DNA of 64,000 nt from CAYQOX01 sp964419335 (GTDB lineage Bacteria > Hinthialibacterota > Hinthialibacteria > Hinthialibacterales > Hinthialibacteraceae): contig CAYQOX010000017.1 in the NCBI GenBank assembly GCA_964419335.1, forward strand, positions 1-64,000, in the 5' to 3' direction. Made by a program: the position numbers and the translations under genes. The notes below the pieces were generated by a model. The model did not search any database. It was not told the origin of the DNA and worked only from the letters and a program-made list of their open reading frames with translations. Positions within the stretch are counted from its first letter, which is position 1, and each line of letters starts with the position of its first letter. Positions 33,623 through 43,512 of the stretch are shown here, piece by piece.

Positions 33623-35758
33623 TTATTCTTTAACATACGTTTGAGGCGGCGGCAGGATCACCCGATGGCGATCTTTGTACAAGCCGATCTTTTCAATCGG
33701 GATTCGTTGAAAGCCCAGCTCATAAACCGGCGAATTGCTTCTTAACTGGAAATTGTGGTTTTCTTTATCGATGAAACCCGGGTCTTTGTCAACCCAATTA
33801 TCTTTGATTTCAACCCAATCCCGTTCGACATTTTGGAGATTCAACCATTCGCCATCCACCGAAATGTTGCGGATGACTTTATTGCCTAAGGGATAAGCAG
33901 GGTCGTTTTCTAATATCGTGGCTAACTTGGGATAGCGGACACTGTAAGGGTATTCGTCATGATTGACCCGGTCTAATTTTTCGTACATTCTCCAGCCGCC
34001 ACCGGGTTCGGCATATTCTTTTGCCCAGCCCAGAGCGCGGGCATCGATATGCACAGAGGGATTGCATTCGACAAAGATATTATTTTCGATGAGGTTATCG
34101 CGGCCTCCACCGACGAAGGCGGCGCGGCTGGCTTTATAAAAGACATTGCCGAAGATGGTGGTTCCACAAATAGCATCATCGAGATAAACCGACATAGCCC
34201 CGTGGGTATAAGGGCCATGAATATCGTGGAAATAATTATAGCGCACGACATTGCCCCGTTGGGTCCAGTCGCGGCCGATGTAGAAAGCCCCGACATCGCC
34301 AGTGTGATAACATAAGTTATAAACCTCGTTATATTCCAAGACGTGTTCGTTGCCGGAAAACAGGACCCCGCAATGAGGCGCATCGTGGATGAGATTGTTC
34401 GCCAGGCGGTTGCCAACCCCCCTCATACGCACCGCGGGGCGGTAAGTAAGCACCCAGCGGCTGAAATCGTAGAAATGGTTGTTTTCAACATAATGATGAG
34501 CGGGAGTCAGGGTTTGCCGGTCGCCGCCGGAGAGGATGATGCCCCCATCGCCGGTTTGGTAAATGTCACAACTACGGACACCATTGCGTTCTCCACCGTT
34601 GATATCGATCGCATTATTGCCGGTGTTTCTTAAGGTGCATCCAGCGATGAGATTGTGGGAGCCGCCGTTCATTTCAATCGCTTTTCCCCGGGTAAATTCA
34701 AAGGTAAGATTTTCGATGATGAGATGTTGGGTGTTCTCAATGCTTAGGATCGGGGATTCGATAATGGAAACAAAAGCGCGGTCTTCCTTAGTAGCTTCCG
34801 GCGGCCAGAAGTACAGGATACCCGTATCGCGATCGAGGTACCATTCCCCGGGTTGGTCTAATTCGTCTAACACATTGAGAAAGTAAAAGCGTTGATCTTC
34901 TTTGTAACCATAGACACCATGGGGTTCGTAAGTCCGTATCTCGTTGTTGAAGTCATCGATCGAACGTACTTTCTCATAGGAATCCGCCCAGTCTCTGTAC
35001 CATAAACCATGCACCCAGATATCCTCACGTTGTTCCCACTGACGATGGCGTTCGCCATCATAGGTGAAGACACCGCCCTTTTGCCCTTGGGGAACTTCAT
35101 CGATGTTGAGCCAACCTTCATTCGGCCAGCGCGCCAGGGTCATGGGTTTTTGATCATAAAAAAGTTCGAGGGCGGCAGGATACATGGTACGACCAAAGCC
35201 TCGGGGCTGCAATTCGCCAAAGTCACCAATGTTAGAATCATTTCGTATCGTAGACGAAGAAGGGTTATCCAAGTCCGCTTGTTTAAGATCGACTTGCACC
35301 ACATGTTCCCGGATGTCTGCGGGGAAACGTTCCTGGATGGGATCGCCGAGCACAGGTTGAAATTGATCGATTTCCAGGCCGCCAATAAGGCGGACTTCTT
35401 CGTTCTTATAGGCTCGAATGATCAAGGGGGCATATTCGCGACCGCTATCCCGTTCGGTAAGTTGGACAGTCTCGAGAATGGGATAAATGCCCTCTCGGAT
35501 GTTAATCACGATTGTTTTATCCGCATTGTTACTGGTTCCGCGCTGCAGGCGTGCTTCTTTAACGGCACGTTCTAAAGTGGCAAAGGGCCCATCACTTTGA
35601 TCGCCGACCGCTTCAGGATAGAGCCCAGACCACTGATCGTTTCCCTCCAACGATACATAGAGATGAATCTCTTTGTTGCTGGTTTGGGGAGAAGTGGCAA
35701 AACCTACGAGGATCAGACAACAAGTGATAAGTAAAATGATTTGAGCGAGACGATTCAT
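33623..35758 (-). CDS. Secreted right-handed beta-helix protein, GH141-like
   Basis: 711 residues; the start at 35758 follows an excellent GGAGGAAAGC site. Signal peptide at about 1-22. The opening LYVSLEGNDQWSG...GPFATLERAVKEAR is typical of large secreted beta-helix glycosidases of the GH141 type. A middle beta domain (AALELFYDQKPMTLARWPNEG) and the helix coils (LIIENLTFEFTRG, NLIAGCTLRNTGNNAIDING, VENNHFYDF, NLIENNIFVECN) follow. Related GH141 enzymes cleave fucosides or xylans. The catalytic Asp residues cannot be placed by eye. It begins the minus strand run that ends at Sua5. Confidence 0.75.
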   Translation of the reverse strand: MNRLAQIILLITCCLILVGFATSPQTSNKEIHLYVSLEGNDQWSGLYPEAVGDQSDGPFATLERAVKEARLQRGTSNNADKTIVINIREGIYPILETVQLTERDSGREYAPLIIRAYKNEEVRLIGGLEIDQFQPVLGDPIQERFPADIREHVVQVDLKQADLDNPSSSTIRNDSNIGDFGELQPRGFGRTMYPAALELFYDQKPMTLARWPNEGWLNIDEVPQGQKGGVFTYDGERHRQWEQREDIWVHGLWYRDWADSYEKVRSIDDFNNEIRTYEPHGVYGYKEDQRFYFLNVLDELDQPGEWYLDRDTGILYFWPPEATKEDRAFVSIIESPILSIENTQHLIIENLTFEFTRGKAIEMNGGSHNLIAGCTLRNTGNNAIDINGGERNGVRSCDIYQTGDGGIILSGGDRQTLTPAHHYVENNHFYDFSRWVLTYRPAVRMRGVGNRLANNLIHDAPHCGVLFSGNEHVLEYNEVYNLCYHTGDVGAFYIGRDWTQRGNVVRYNYFHDIHGPYTHGAMSVYLDDAICGTTIFGNVFYKASRAAFVGGGRDNLIENNIFVECNPSVHIDARALGWAKEYAEPGGGWRMYEKLDRVNHDEYPYSVRYPKLATILENDPAYPLGNKVIRNISVDGEWLNLQNVERDWVEIKDNWVDKDPGFIDKENHNFQLRSNSPVYELGFQRIPIEKIGLYKDRHRVILPPPQTYVKE

Positions 35759-35959
35759 GCTTTCCTCCGATGGATTCAAATTTGTCTATTTATGCTAAAT
35801 GCATACCTAATATTTATGATAGTGGGATTTGCATAAACTTTCCATGTCGAAAATGAAAGTAACGATTGGTTTTGTCCAAAGAGATGATTAAAATTTTACA
35901 GATAATAATTCACGGGGGGAAAAGGAAGAATGCTTAGAATCATCTTCGAGGAGCATGTG

Positions 35960-37279
35960 ATGAGTGCGAAAAAACAAAATCAATTAAAACGAACTTGGAT
36001 CTACGCATCTGTAATTCTTATTTTGTGTGGAATAACACCCTCGAGCCAAGGACAAGTGGAAGTGGAGAAACCGACACGGTATGCGTTGATTGTAACCGGG
36101 GGTGAACTGTTGCGCGGGGTGTATGCCGATGGGCATACCCATTTTATTACGAAGACTTTGGCGCCCTTGGGTTGTCAATGCCAAGCTTCAATCACCGTGG
36201 GCGATACGCGCGACCAGCTGTTTGAGGCGCTGCAATTTGCCGAAAAACAGGCCGATTTGATTCTGGTGACCGGGGGCTTGGGGCCCACGGATGATGATAT
36301 TACCCGGCAAGTGCTTTCTGAGTTTAGCGGTATTGAAATTAAGGAACATCCTGAAGTCATCAAGTCTATGAAGCGCCGGTTTCAACGGGATACTTTGCAA
36401 GCAAATCTTTTGCGGCAAACCATGGTGCCGGTGGAAGGAAGATATCTAGCTAATCCCAATGGGTCCGCGGTGGGCTTGGTGTTTGAGGGCGAAGAGCAAG
36501 TGTTGGTGGCGCTCCCCGGGCCTCCCAATGAATTACAACCGATGATCATCAACGAATTCATTCCCTACTTATCAGAAAAATATGGGATTCATTCCATTGG
36601 CTGTTCGATCACGATGCGTTTTGTGGGGGTGGGTGAGTCGACGATTGATAAGGTAATGCATGATCATTTGCAACTGCCCGAGGATTTAATGATTTCGTCG
36701 TTGTTCGACAAAAACCGGGTGGATTTGACTTTCTCCTTGCCTGAAGACTCACCGGAAAATCGCCAAGCCTTAAAACAGCTGGAAGAAGATTTGCTTGAAC
36801 ATCTGGGCGAATATATGTACTCGGACAGCGAGGAAAGTTTAGAAAAAGTGATCATACAGACTTTGATTGAGCGAAAAGAAGCCCTGGTAACGACCGAGGT
36901 GGGCAGCGGCGGGGGGATCGCCGCTGCACTCAATAATGTAGAAAATGTGAAGCGCTCGTTTTCAGGCGGTTACATCGCCCCGAATCATTATGAGTTGTTT
37001 GAAATGTTGGGAGAGAATATTGAAGATACGTCGTTGGAACTTCCAAAGGAAATCATTGAACGCAGCGCACAAATCGCACAAAGGTTGAGTGACAGCGATT
37101 GGGGCATCGCCGTGTCGGAAGTGTTTTATGAAGGAGAGAGTTCTCATGTGTATGTGACGGTCAGTTCGCCGAAGGAAGAACTCCATACGAAAAAAATGAC
37201 ACTACGCGGACACGGCAAAGAGACTCAAGACCGGCTGGTCACTCAAGCGCTGGATTTTTTCCGCCGCATGCTGAAATAG
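35960..37279 (+). CDS. Exported CinA homologue with decayed PncC-like domain
   Basis: 439 residues from ATG 35960 (GAGGAG site); ATG 35930 is also well placed and would add 10 residues. A basic start and hydrophobic stretch (RTWIYASVILILCGI...SQGQ) look like a signal peptide, unlike cytoplasmic CinA. The N-terminal MoCF domain is well kept: VTGGELLRGVYADGHTHFI, ILVTGGLGPTDDDITRQV, NPNGSAVGL, ALPGPPNELQPM. The C-terminal amidase domain is degenerate: the usual ESCTGG reads EVGSGGG (~313) and the TGIAGP element is missing, so nicotinamide-nucleotide amidase activity is unlikely. An extracytoplasmic pterin- or nucleotide-binding role is inferred. Confidence 0.75.
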   Translation: MSAKKQNQLKRTWIYASVILILCGITPSSQGQVEVEKPTRYALIVTGGELLRGVYADGHTHFITKTLAPLGCQCQASITVGDTRDQLFEALQFAEKQADLILVTGGLGPTDDDITRQVLSEFSGIEIKEHPEVIKSMKRRFQRDTLQANLLRQTMVPVEGRYLANPNGSAVGLVFEGEEQVLVALPGPPNELQPMIINEFIPYLSEKYGIHSIGCSITMRFVGVGESTIDKVMHDHLQLPEDLMISSLFDKNRVDLTFSLPEDSPENRQALKQLEEDLLEHLGEYMYSDSEESLEKVIIQTLIERKEALVTTEVGSGGGIAAALNNVENVKRSFSGGYIAPNHYELFEMLGENIEDTSLELPKEIIERSAQIAQRLSDSDWGIAVSEVFYEGESSHVYVTVSSPKEELHTKKMTLRGHGKETQDRLVTQALDFFRRMLK

Positions 37280-37312
37280 GCTGTCATCCTGCTTAAAACG
37301 CTCTGATTGAGG

Positions 37313-38077
37313 TTAGTCCTTTTCTTGGGCTTCTCCCGTCATGGGGACAAAAATGACAGGGATGGTGCTTTGTTTTTCTAACCCCTCTTCGGTTTTCTTG
37401 ACCACCATCAAACGTTGCTGCCGATCCCCAACCGGGATGACCATTCGTCCGCCTTCTTTCAGCTGCTCGATGAGGGGGTCGGGGATTTCTTCTGGAGCCG
37501 CGGTAACAATGATTTTATCGAAGGGCGCTTTTTTAGGCCAGCCTTTGTATCCATCCCCGATTTTGACTTCTACATTTTTATAGCCTAAATCTTTTAGCCG
37601 TTCCTTCGCCTGCTTGCCCAAGGGTTCCACGATCTCGATCGTGTACACTTCTTTGACGAGCTCGGCTAAAATCGCCGCCTGGTAGCCTGAACCGGTTCCG
37701 ATTTCGAGAACGATATCTTCTTTATCCGGCTGGAGCAATTGGGTCATGAGTGCCACGATATAGGGTTGGGAGATGGTCTGGTCATGACCAATGGGGAGGG
37801 CGTGATCTTCATAAGCAAAAGGCACCATGCGCGAAGGCACAAATTTATGACGCTCCACCTTGCTCATGGCTTCCAAGACCCGCTCGTCCTTGATGTCGCG
37901 AGCCTTTAATTGATATCTCACCATTTGTTCCCGCTTTTCTTCGATCGAGCGGCCGTCCGCGCGAGAATAAAATAGAAAGAGCCCGCCTAGAATTAATACC
38001 GCTACCAAAATTCCTAACATGTAATATTCGGACATGATATATCGCAAAACCTTTGATTTCTGTGCTTGAGACATCAT
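37313..38077 (-). CDS. pcm: Membrane-anchored protein-L-isoaspartate O-methyltransferase
   Basis: 254 residues. One hydrophobic segment at about 18-38 (YMLGILVAVLILGGLFLFY) anchors it; PCM proteins are normally soluble. The enzyme part (about 45-245) is complete: VPFAYEDHALPIGHDQTISQPYIVA, SAM motif I VLEIGTGSGYQAAIL, IEIVEPL, VKIGDGYKGWP, IIVTAAPEEIP and GGRMVIPVG. It methylates isoaspartyl residues to start repair of aged proteins. Whether the catalytic part faces cytoplasm (SAM side) or periplasm is unclear; the positive-inside rule with basic residues before the segment suggests outside. Convergent with the exported CinA gene; RBS AGGGGTG. Confidence 0.85.
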   Translation of the reverse strand: MMSQAQKSKVLRYIMSEYYMLGILVAVLILGGLFLFYSRADGRSIEEKREQMVRYQLKARDIKDERVLEAMSKVERHKFVPSRMVPFAYEDHALPIGHDQTISQPYIVALMTQLLQPDKEDIVLEIGTGSGYQAAILAELVKEVYTIEIVEPLGKQAKERLKDLGYKNVEVKIGDGYKGWPKKAPFDKIIVTAAPEEIPDPLIEQLKEGGRMVIPVGDRQQRLMVVKKTEEGLEKQSTIPVIFVPMTGEAQEKD

Positions 38078-38239
38078 ATCACCCCTTGTGCCCTCGTTTG
38101 ACGTTCGTGCGGAGACATGGTGCAGCTCTTATCATTTTTAGCTTAGTAGAAAAATGAAAAGAAAGAAAGGCGTTTTTTGAAGTTTTGGAAGGGATTTTTT
38201 GACGCTCTTAGTTTGCTTCAGGATTGCCATGGTAATAAG

Positions 38240-38265
38240 AAGGGCGGTCGTGGTTGACCGCCCTT
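38240..38265 (-). terminator. Terminator after the MFS gene
   Basis: Perfect 10-bp stem AAGGGCGGTC (38240-38249) / GACCGCCCTT (38256-38265), loop GTGGTT. On the minus strand it is followed by CTTATTACC, a modest T-rich tail. It separates the transporter gene from pcm. Confidence 0.7.
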
Positions 38266-38299
38266 TGGATTGAATTAAGAACTTGGATTGTGAAAAACA

Positions 38300-40588
38300 C
38301 TAGGCAATGTCACGTTCTTCGGGTAATTCGCGATCCTTGGTTTCAGGTGCCCAGAAGAGGGCGATAATTCCCACGATGTAAATGAGGGACATGAGTACCG
38401 CAGCCATGCGGAACGAAAGCAGGATCGTAAGGTAGCCCAAGAGAATGGGGAAGGGCGCGGCAAGATATCGCACGGTGTTGTAACAGAAGCCGACGCCGGT
38501 ACCACGCAATCGGGTGGGGAAGATCTCGGGGAAGTAGATCGAATATCCTCCAAACAACGAGAGTTGCGCGAACCCCATCATAGGCAGCATCCAGTAAGCA
38601 TCCATGGCCGAGTCTAGGAAGTAGAACACGAACATGGTGATGAACATACATAGGACGAAGGCGATGTAGAAGGCTAACTTACGCCCTAAGAAGGTGGCAA
38701 CCAGGGTGAAGGAGAACATCCCGAGTAAGGAGCCCACATCCTGAAGCATGGTTCCTTTGGCTCGCACATCCCCCACATACTCCTTGAGATCGCGGATTTC
38801 ACCGGTGTATTTTTCTTCAAGCAATTTTCGGTTCTCAATCGCCATCGCCTCTCTGTATTTTTCGCCTTCTAATTCTTTAAGGTCAATTTCTACGAGATTT
38901 CGGACTCCTTTGGAGAGAGCAAGAAAGGCGATGAGCTCCCTGCTCGCGGCTTTTTCGTCCGCCTCTTCGATAATGCGGCTCAGATCCTCAGCCATCATCT
39001 TTTGTTGTTCATCTGTTGGAGGCTGAGATAAGTCGTGGGACTCGATCATTTGCCGCGTCTCGGGAGAGAGCTCGTTTTTTAAATAAACATAAGCCATCTC
39101 TTCGCCTTCAAGGATTTTACGGAAGAGGTTGTAGTACCCATATTCGTAAAATAGCTCGGTATAGAGATGTTCATTGATTTCGTCTCGGAAGAGTTCGCGC
39201 AGAGGTTCGAAACTATCGGTAAAGGCTTTTGGTACGGCGGCTTCGACCAAGCGACGGTTTAGAACCCGGTTTTCGTATTCGTTCAGTTCATGTTCATCAT
39301 AGAAAACAGCGTTTTTGTATTTCGTGGGTAACTCGACATACATGAAATACTCGAGTTCGAAGTAGTCCTCGCTTTTGATAATGTTTTCATTTATGGCTTG
39401 GACAATACTTTCTTTTTCGGATTCTTCCACGCTGCCATCGAGGATCATCTCCTGAACTTCTTCAGGGAGGGATTCCCACAACCGATCTGCGGGAGAAGAT
39501 CCACTCCTACGGGAAGTGCGATTCATTTGATTGATAAATAGATCCCAATCTGTAATATTATCGGTTGATAAGAGCCAATAGTCGGAAGAGAAACCCTCAA
39601 TGCGTTCTTGGGCATCGTCGGAAAAGTTTTGTTTTAGATAGGCGGAAATAAAGTCTTCTTCATCTCTTAACTTAACGACCATCCCCGAGGGATCATCGAT
39701 GTCTTCGATGGTGAGGGGCTTATCGTTGAGAGCCCGGGTGATGAGTTCTGGGGAGAAAAAGCCAATACCCCACAAGCCCACCATACCGGAAAGTCCGAGG
39801 CATAAGCCAACGATGGTGTGAGTACGCCAGGGCTGTTTGCGGAACAAATCAGGCAGAGAGCCCATTTGTTGTTTTTTCTTGGTGATTTCGTCGACTTCAC
39901 CGCGTTTGGCTTGTTCTTTGGCTTGGCGCCATTGATCCGGTTCACGCAAGATAAAGATGATGGGAATGACGAGCAAGGCAGGTAAGGTTCCAACGAGGAA
40001 AATGGCTCGCCATCCGGAAATCTCGAAGCCAAACATGGCGAAATCCAGACTGGGCTTGATTTTGAGGGCGATAAAGGAACCCAGAATGTTCCCGGTGGCG
40101 GAGAGGGATTGCAAGGTACCTAGAGCCAGAGAACGAATTTTGGTGGGTACGCTTTCGGCGATCAAGGTGGTGGCTGCGCCGAACATGCCGCCAACCCCGA
40201 GACCCACGAGAAAGCGATAAATGCAAAAGTCAATCCAGCCGATGGATAGGGCTGATAATCCGGTAAATCCAGAATAAACAATCAGCGTAAAGACCATGGT
40301 TTTGACGCGTCCAAATTTGTCACTAATAATGCCGAAAATAATTCCCCCGGTTGCCCATCCTAAAATGAGGGCGGTGGTGGCGATGGTTCCATAGAAGTTA
40401 ATAACCTCAGAGGCCTCATCTGGACCAAGCAATTCCGTCAATGAGGCTTCTCGCGCCAGCACGAAAATCCGTTGGTCCATACAGTCGAACAGCCATCCAG
40501 CGGAGGCAATAATGACGACTACCCAATGGTACCAGGTGACTCCTTCGAAAAGGCTACCTTGTTGTTTTTGAGTTTGTACTTGTTCCAC
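38300..40588 (-). CDS. MFS transporter with a ~320-residue insertion between TM7 and TM8
   Basis: 762 residues from GTG 40588; GGAGGAG sits at the right distance, while the ATG at 40621 has none. The first half is a classic MFS fold: WLFDCMDQRIFVL, GGIIFGIISDKFGRVKT (loop 2-3 motif), YRFLVGLGVGGMFG, VPTKIRSLALG. After TM7 (VGLWGIGFFSPELI) an acidic, helical, soluble insert runs from about 290 to 608. TM8-12 then resume (SLLGMFSFTLVATFLG, FPTRLRGTGVGFCYN, RYLAAPFPILLG). Sequence style is that of sugar/aromatic-acid or SHS symporters (usual length ~430). The insert should face the periplasm. Substrate unknown. Confidence 0.8.
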   Translation of the reverse strand: MEQVQTQKQQGSLFEGVTWYHWVVVIIASAGWLFDCMDQRIFVLAREASLTELLGPDEASEVINFYGTIATTALILGWATGGIIFGIISDKFGRVKTMVFTLIVYSGFTGLSALSIGWIDFCIYRFLVGLGVGGMFGAATTLIAESVPTKIRSLALGTLQSLSATGNILGSFIALKIKPSLDFAMFGFEISGWRAIFLVGTLPALLVIPIIFILREPDQWRQAKEQAKRGEVDEITKKKQQMGSLPDLFRKQPWRTHTIVGLCLGLSGMVGLWGIGFFSPELITRALNDKPLTIEDIDDPSGMVVKLRDEEDFISAYLKQNFSDDAQERIEGFSSDYWLLSTDNITDWDLFINQMNRTSRRSGSSPADRLWESLPEEVQEMILDGSVEESEKESIVQAINENIIKSEDYFELEYFMYVELPTKYKNAVFYDEHELNEYENRVLNRRLVEAAVPKAFTDSFEPLRELFRDEINEHLYTELFYEYGYYNLFRKILEGEEMAYVYLKNELSPETRQMIESHDLSQPPTDEQQKMMAEDLSRIIEEADEKAASRELIAFLALSKGVRNLVEIDLKELEGEKYREAMAIENRKLLEEKYTGEIRDLKEYVGDVRAKGTMLQDVGSLLGMFSFTLVATFLGRKLAFYIAFVLCMFITMFVFYFLDSAMDAYWMLPMMGFAQLSLFGGYSIYFPEIFPTRLRGTGVGFCYNTVRYLAAPFPILLGYLTILLSFRMAAVLMSLIYIVGIIALFWAPETKDRELPEERDIA

Positions 40589-40820
40589 GGGACACACTCC
40601 TCCATTTAAAATTTCAGTCAAAAAAATGACAGATTTATGGCATTGTTAGGATTTCTGGAATAAAAGTCAAGCGTTGGAGCTTATATACAAATGCACTGTG
40701 AATATAATATTTTGAATTTTAAGAAGATCCTTGATGTGAATATTCTTGCCCTTATAGAAGTGTGAAGTCAATTCTTTAATGTAGTGCGATCCTTATTCTT
40801 AAGATAGGAGGAATATCTCG

Positions 40821-42266
40821 ATGAAATCATTGGCTCTTACATCCGGTTTTTTCATTCTCGTTTTATTCTTATCGTTTTCACTCCCTGGCGCTGAAGAATT
40901 ACCGACCATGAGTCTTTCCGAAGCGGTAGAGACGGCGCTGCAAAAGAATCCCACTCTAAATGCTATGCGGAAGGATACGCGGGCAGCCTCGCTGCAAAGA
41001 CGGGAGGAAGAAAGCGCCTTTTGGCCACAAATATCGTATTTGTTCCAGTATTCCAATAGCCATTCGGAACGATATGAAATTGATACCGGAGGGCAAACCG
41101 GGGCTGGTGGTTTTGATTTTGATAATGTGGGTTTTACGGGGGCTATTTATGATAATAAATTTCAACTTTCTCAGTTGATTTTCGATCGCTCTGTGTTGGG
41201 GCGGATCTTTCTCGCCGATATTCAAAAGAAGGCAGCGAAATGGCAAGAAATCGGACAAGAACAGCAAGTGATCGAGAGTACAGTCAGCGCTTATCTGGAT
41301 GTATTACGGGCAAAGGAACTGTTGGAGGTGCAGGAGCAGCGTTTACAGCTGGCAACCAGGCAACTTGAAACCGCCTCGAGCAGCTTCGAAGTAGGCATGC
41401 GTATTCGGACGGATGTATTGCGGGCGCAATTAACCCAATCATCGGCGAGGCGGGATATGGTCTCGGCCGAGATCCAATTGAAACGTGCGCAAGTGGCGCT
41501 CAACCAGGTGATGGGAATTCCTATGAGCAGCCGGCATGATTTTGAAGCCGGGAGTTTGACGACTTTTTCCCCTTCGGAAGAGATTGTGGATGTGTTGGAA
41601 TCGTATCCGCAAATGTTTGGAGTGGCGGATGAGTATAATCCCTCGATCAAGGTGGCTTCGACGATGGTGGAGCAATATCAAGAGTCGGTGGACATCGCTA
41701 AAGGGGAGTTTCTTCCCCGGGTGAGAGCCGGTGCCTCCTGGGGTTGGAATGAATCCGGCCACTTGGCGTATGAAGATGAAGAGTGGAGAGTGCAAGCCTC
41801 GGTCGAGATGCCCCTTTTCGAAGGAGGACGTAAGTTAGCTAAAGTATCGCGCACCAAAGAGCAATTGGAAGGTCAACGAGAGCGTTTTCAAGACACCAAG
41901 CGGCAAGTGTATAGTATGATAGAGCAGTCGGCTTTGGCTTTGCAGGAAGAGCATCGCAATTTGGAAATCGCGATGGAAGAGGCTATGGTGGCGGATGAAA
42001 ATCATGAGCGTTTTTTAAACCTTTACGAAGAGGGCTTGGTGGATAGTTTAGATGTAACCCAGGCGTTAACAGAGAAGGTTGAAGCAGATACCAACGTGGT
42101 GACGACCCGCTATGGGTTTTTGAAACTTTATATACAGTTGCTGGCTTCGATGGGTACGATCCCGACCGAAGCCGGAGCCTATCAGGAAAGAAATTGGTTA
42201 CAACCTTTGAAATTTGAGGGACAATCTGAAGGCGCGATTGGAGCCTTGAGTGAGATATCTCGATAA
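40821..42266 (+). CDS. TolC-family outer-membrane channel protein
   Basis: 481 residues with a signal peptide (about 1-23). Two TolC repeats are visible: MSLSEAVETALQKNPTLNAMR and the long helices with VIESTVSAYLDVLRAKELLEVQEQRL, FEVGMRIRTDVLRAQL in the first; KVASTMVEQYQESVDIAKGEFLPRV and GLVDSLDVTQALTEKV in the second. Such proteins form trimeric outer-membrane tunnels for RND, MFS or ABC efflux or type I secretion. No membrane-fusion or pump gene is adjacent, so its partner is elsewhere. Excellent RBS AGGAGGAATATC. Possibly co-transcribed with the SGNH gene 29 bases downstream. Confidence 0.9.
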   Translation: MKSLALTSGFFILVLFLSFSLPGAEELPTMSLSEAVETALQKNPTLNAMRKDTRAASLQRREEESAFWPQISYLFQYSNSHSERYEIDTGGQTGAGGFDFDNVGFTGAIYDNKFQLSQLIFDRSVLGRIFLADIQKKAAKWQEIGQEQQVIESTVSAYLDVLRAKELLEVQEQRLQLATRQLETASSSFEVGMRIRTDVLRAQLTQSSARRDMVSAEIQLKRAQVALNQVMGIPMSSRHDFEAGSLTTFSPSEEIVDVLESYPQMFGVADEYNPSIKVASTMVEQYQESVDIAKGEFLPRVRAGASWGWNESGHLAYEDEEWRVQASVEMPLFEGGRKLAKVSRTKEQLEGQRERFQDTKRQVYSMIEQSALALQEEHRNLEIAMEEAMVADENHERFLNLYEEGLVDSLDVTQALTEKVEADTNVVTTRYGFLKLYIQLLASMGTIPTEAGAYQERNWLQPLKFEGQSEGAIGALSEISR

Positions 42267-42295
42267 ATTTATCTGGACGAATATGAGTTAGAACG

Positions 42296-43507
42296 ATGGC
42301 TTTTTTACCCAAAACCCGATGGGAAAAACGTCTCTTTTATTTTTTATTCATTTTGCTGGTGTTCCTCGCCATCGAGATCGTTTTGGGGGCGAAATATTCA
42401 TCCTATCGTGAGGACCAGTTTGCCTGTTTTCGCTGGGATAGCACGACATTGTGGAAATTGCGGCCCTCGTTTGAAGGGAAAGCGTGGAACCAACCCATCC
42501 GCACCAATGCACAGGGGTTTCGTGGGACGAAAGACGATCCCGTGGATTCGGAGCATGCTTATCGGATCATCACCTTGGGGGATTCACGAACTTTTGGATT
42601 TGGTGTAGGGAATAAGGAAACCTATTCGGCGGTGTTGGAAGATCATCTGCGGGAGGAGGGGTATGATGTGGAGGTGGTGAATGCGGGGGTACATGGGTTC
42701 TCGGCGGTGCAGTGCCGCGCCTACTTGGAGGAGTTGAAGCGGTATAATCCACAAGGAATAATTTTTTCACCGATTTACAATGATCGGCGCTACTTGGTGG
42801 TGCGGGAACCCGATACACGTGACTCCTTTTCTACCTTGGCGTGGGCACGGTGGATTGTTGATGGGCTTTCGTGGAGTAATTCGTTTTTTGCCTTTCTTTG
42901 TGAAGTGAGTGAGCGGAAGTTAAAAGAAATACAGAATCATCCTCCCCCCTTGGATGAAGTGGAAGTGCGGGTCTCAGAAGAGAGGTTTGAAAGGGAATTG
43001 CGGGAGACGGCGCGGTTTTGTGCGGAACAGGGGCTCGATTTGGTTTTTTTGAAAATTTATGAGAATCCATCCGCTTATGGCGCTGTGGATGAGGTGATTG
43101 ACTTGTATGAAAGGGGAGAAGCGGGCGAAGCGATTGCTTTGTTGGAATCGCAAGACGAGGTTCCCCAATATGCTTATACCTTAGGGCAGTATTATTTGGG
43201 ACTGGCCTATCGCAGCCTTGGAGAAGTGGAGAAGGCAGAACGTGCTTTTAGGAATCACAAACCGGTGGGATCGTTGCTAGGGGAATCGGTCTTGCGGGCG
43301 CAATCTAGGTATTTTGCGCTTTATGAGAAGGTGGCGCAGGAGTTCGATTTACCGTTGGTGGATGTGCGGGATGCTCTCTTAAAAGCCGAAGAGAAAAAAG
43401 CATTCGAAACCTTTTTCATGGATGAATGTCATTATACGAAAGAGGCGCATCATGCCATGGGGGCAGCGCTCGGACAGAGATTTAAGGGGATTTTGGCTGC
43501 GCGTTAG
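42296..43507 (+). CDS. Membrane-anchored SGNH/GDSL hydrolase
   Basis: 403 residues. A TM/signal anchor lies at about 12-32. Block I of the SGNH fold is IITLGDSRTFGFGV (Ser ~94); the Gly block is NAGVHGFSAVQC; the Asn block is SPIYNDRRYL; the catalytic Asp-His is FMDECHYTKEAH near the C-terminus. Inserted at about 255-310 is a helical TPR-like segment (IDLYERGEAGEAIALLESQ, YYLGLAYRSLGEVEKAERAF). SGNH proteins of this layout deacylate or esterify cell-surface glycans. The ribosome binding site is weak, consistent with coupling to the TolC gene. Confidence 0.8.
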   Translation: MAFLPKTRWEKRLFYFLFILLVFLAIEIVLGAKYSSYREDQFACFRWDSTTLWKLRPSFEGKAWNQPIRTNAQGFRGTKDDPVDSEHAYRIITLGDSRTFGFGVGNKETYSAVLEDHLREEGYDVEVVNAGVHGFSAVQCRAYLEELKRYNPQGIIFSPIYNDRRYLVVREPDTRDSFSTLAWARWIVDGLSWSNSFFAFLCEVSERKLKEIQNHPPPLDEVEVRVSEERFERELRETARFCAEQGLDLVFLKIYENPSAYGAVDEVIDLYERGEAGEAIALLESQDEVPQYAYTLGQYYLGLAYRSLGEVEKAERAFRNHKPVGSLLGESVLRAQSRYFALYEKVAQEFDLPLVDVRDALLKAEEKKAFETFFMDECHYTKEAHHAMGAALGQRFKGILAAR

Positions 43508-43512
43508 AGGGG

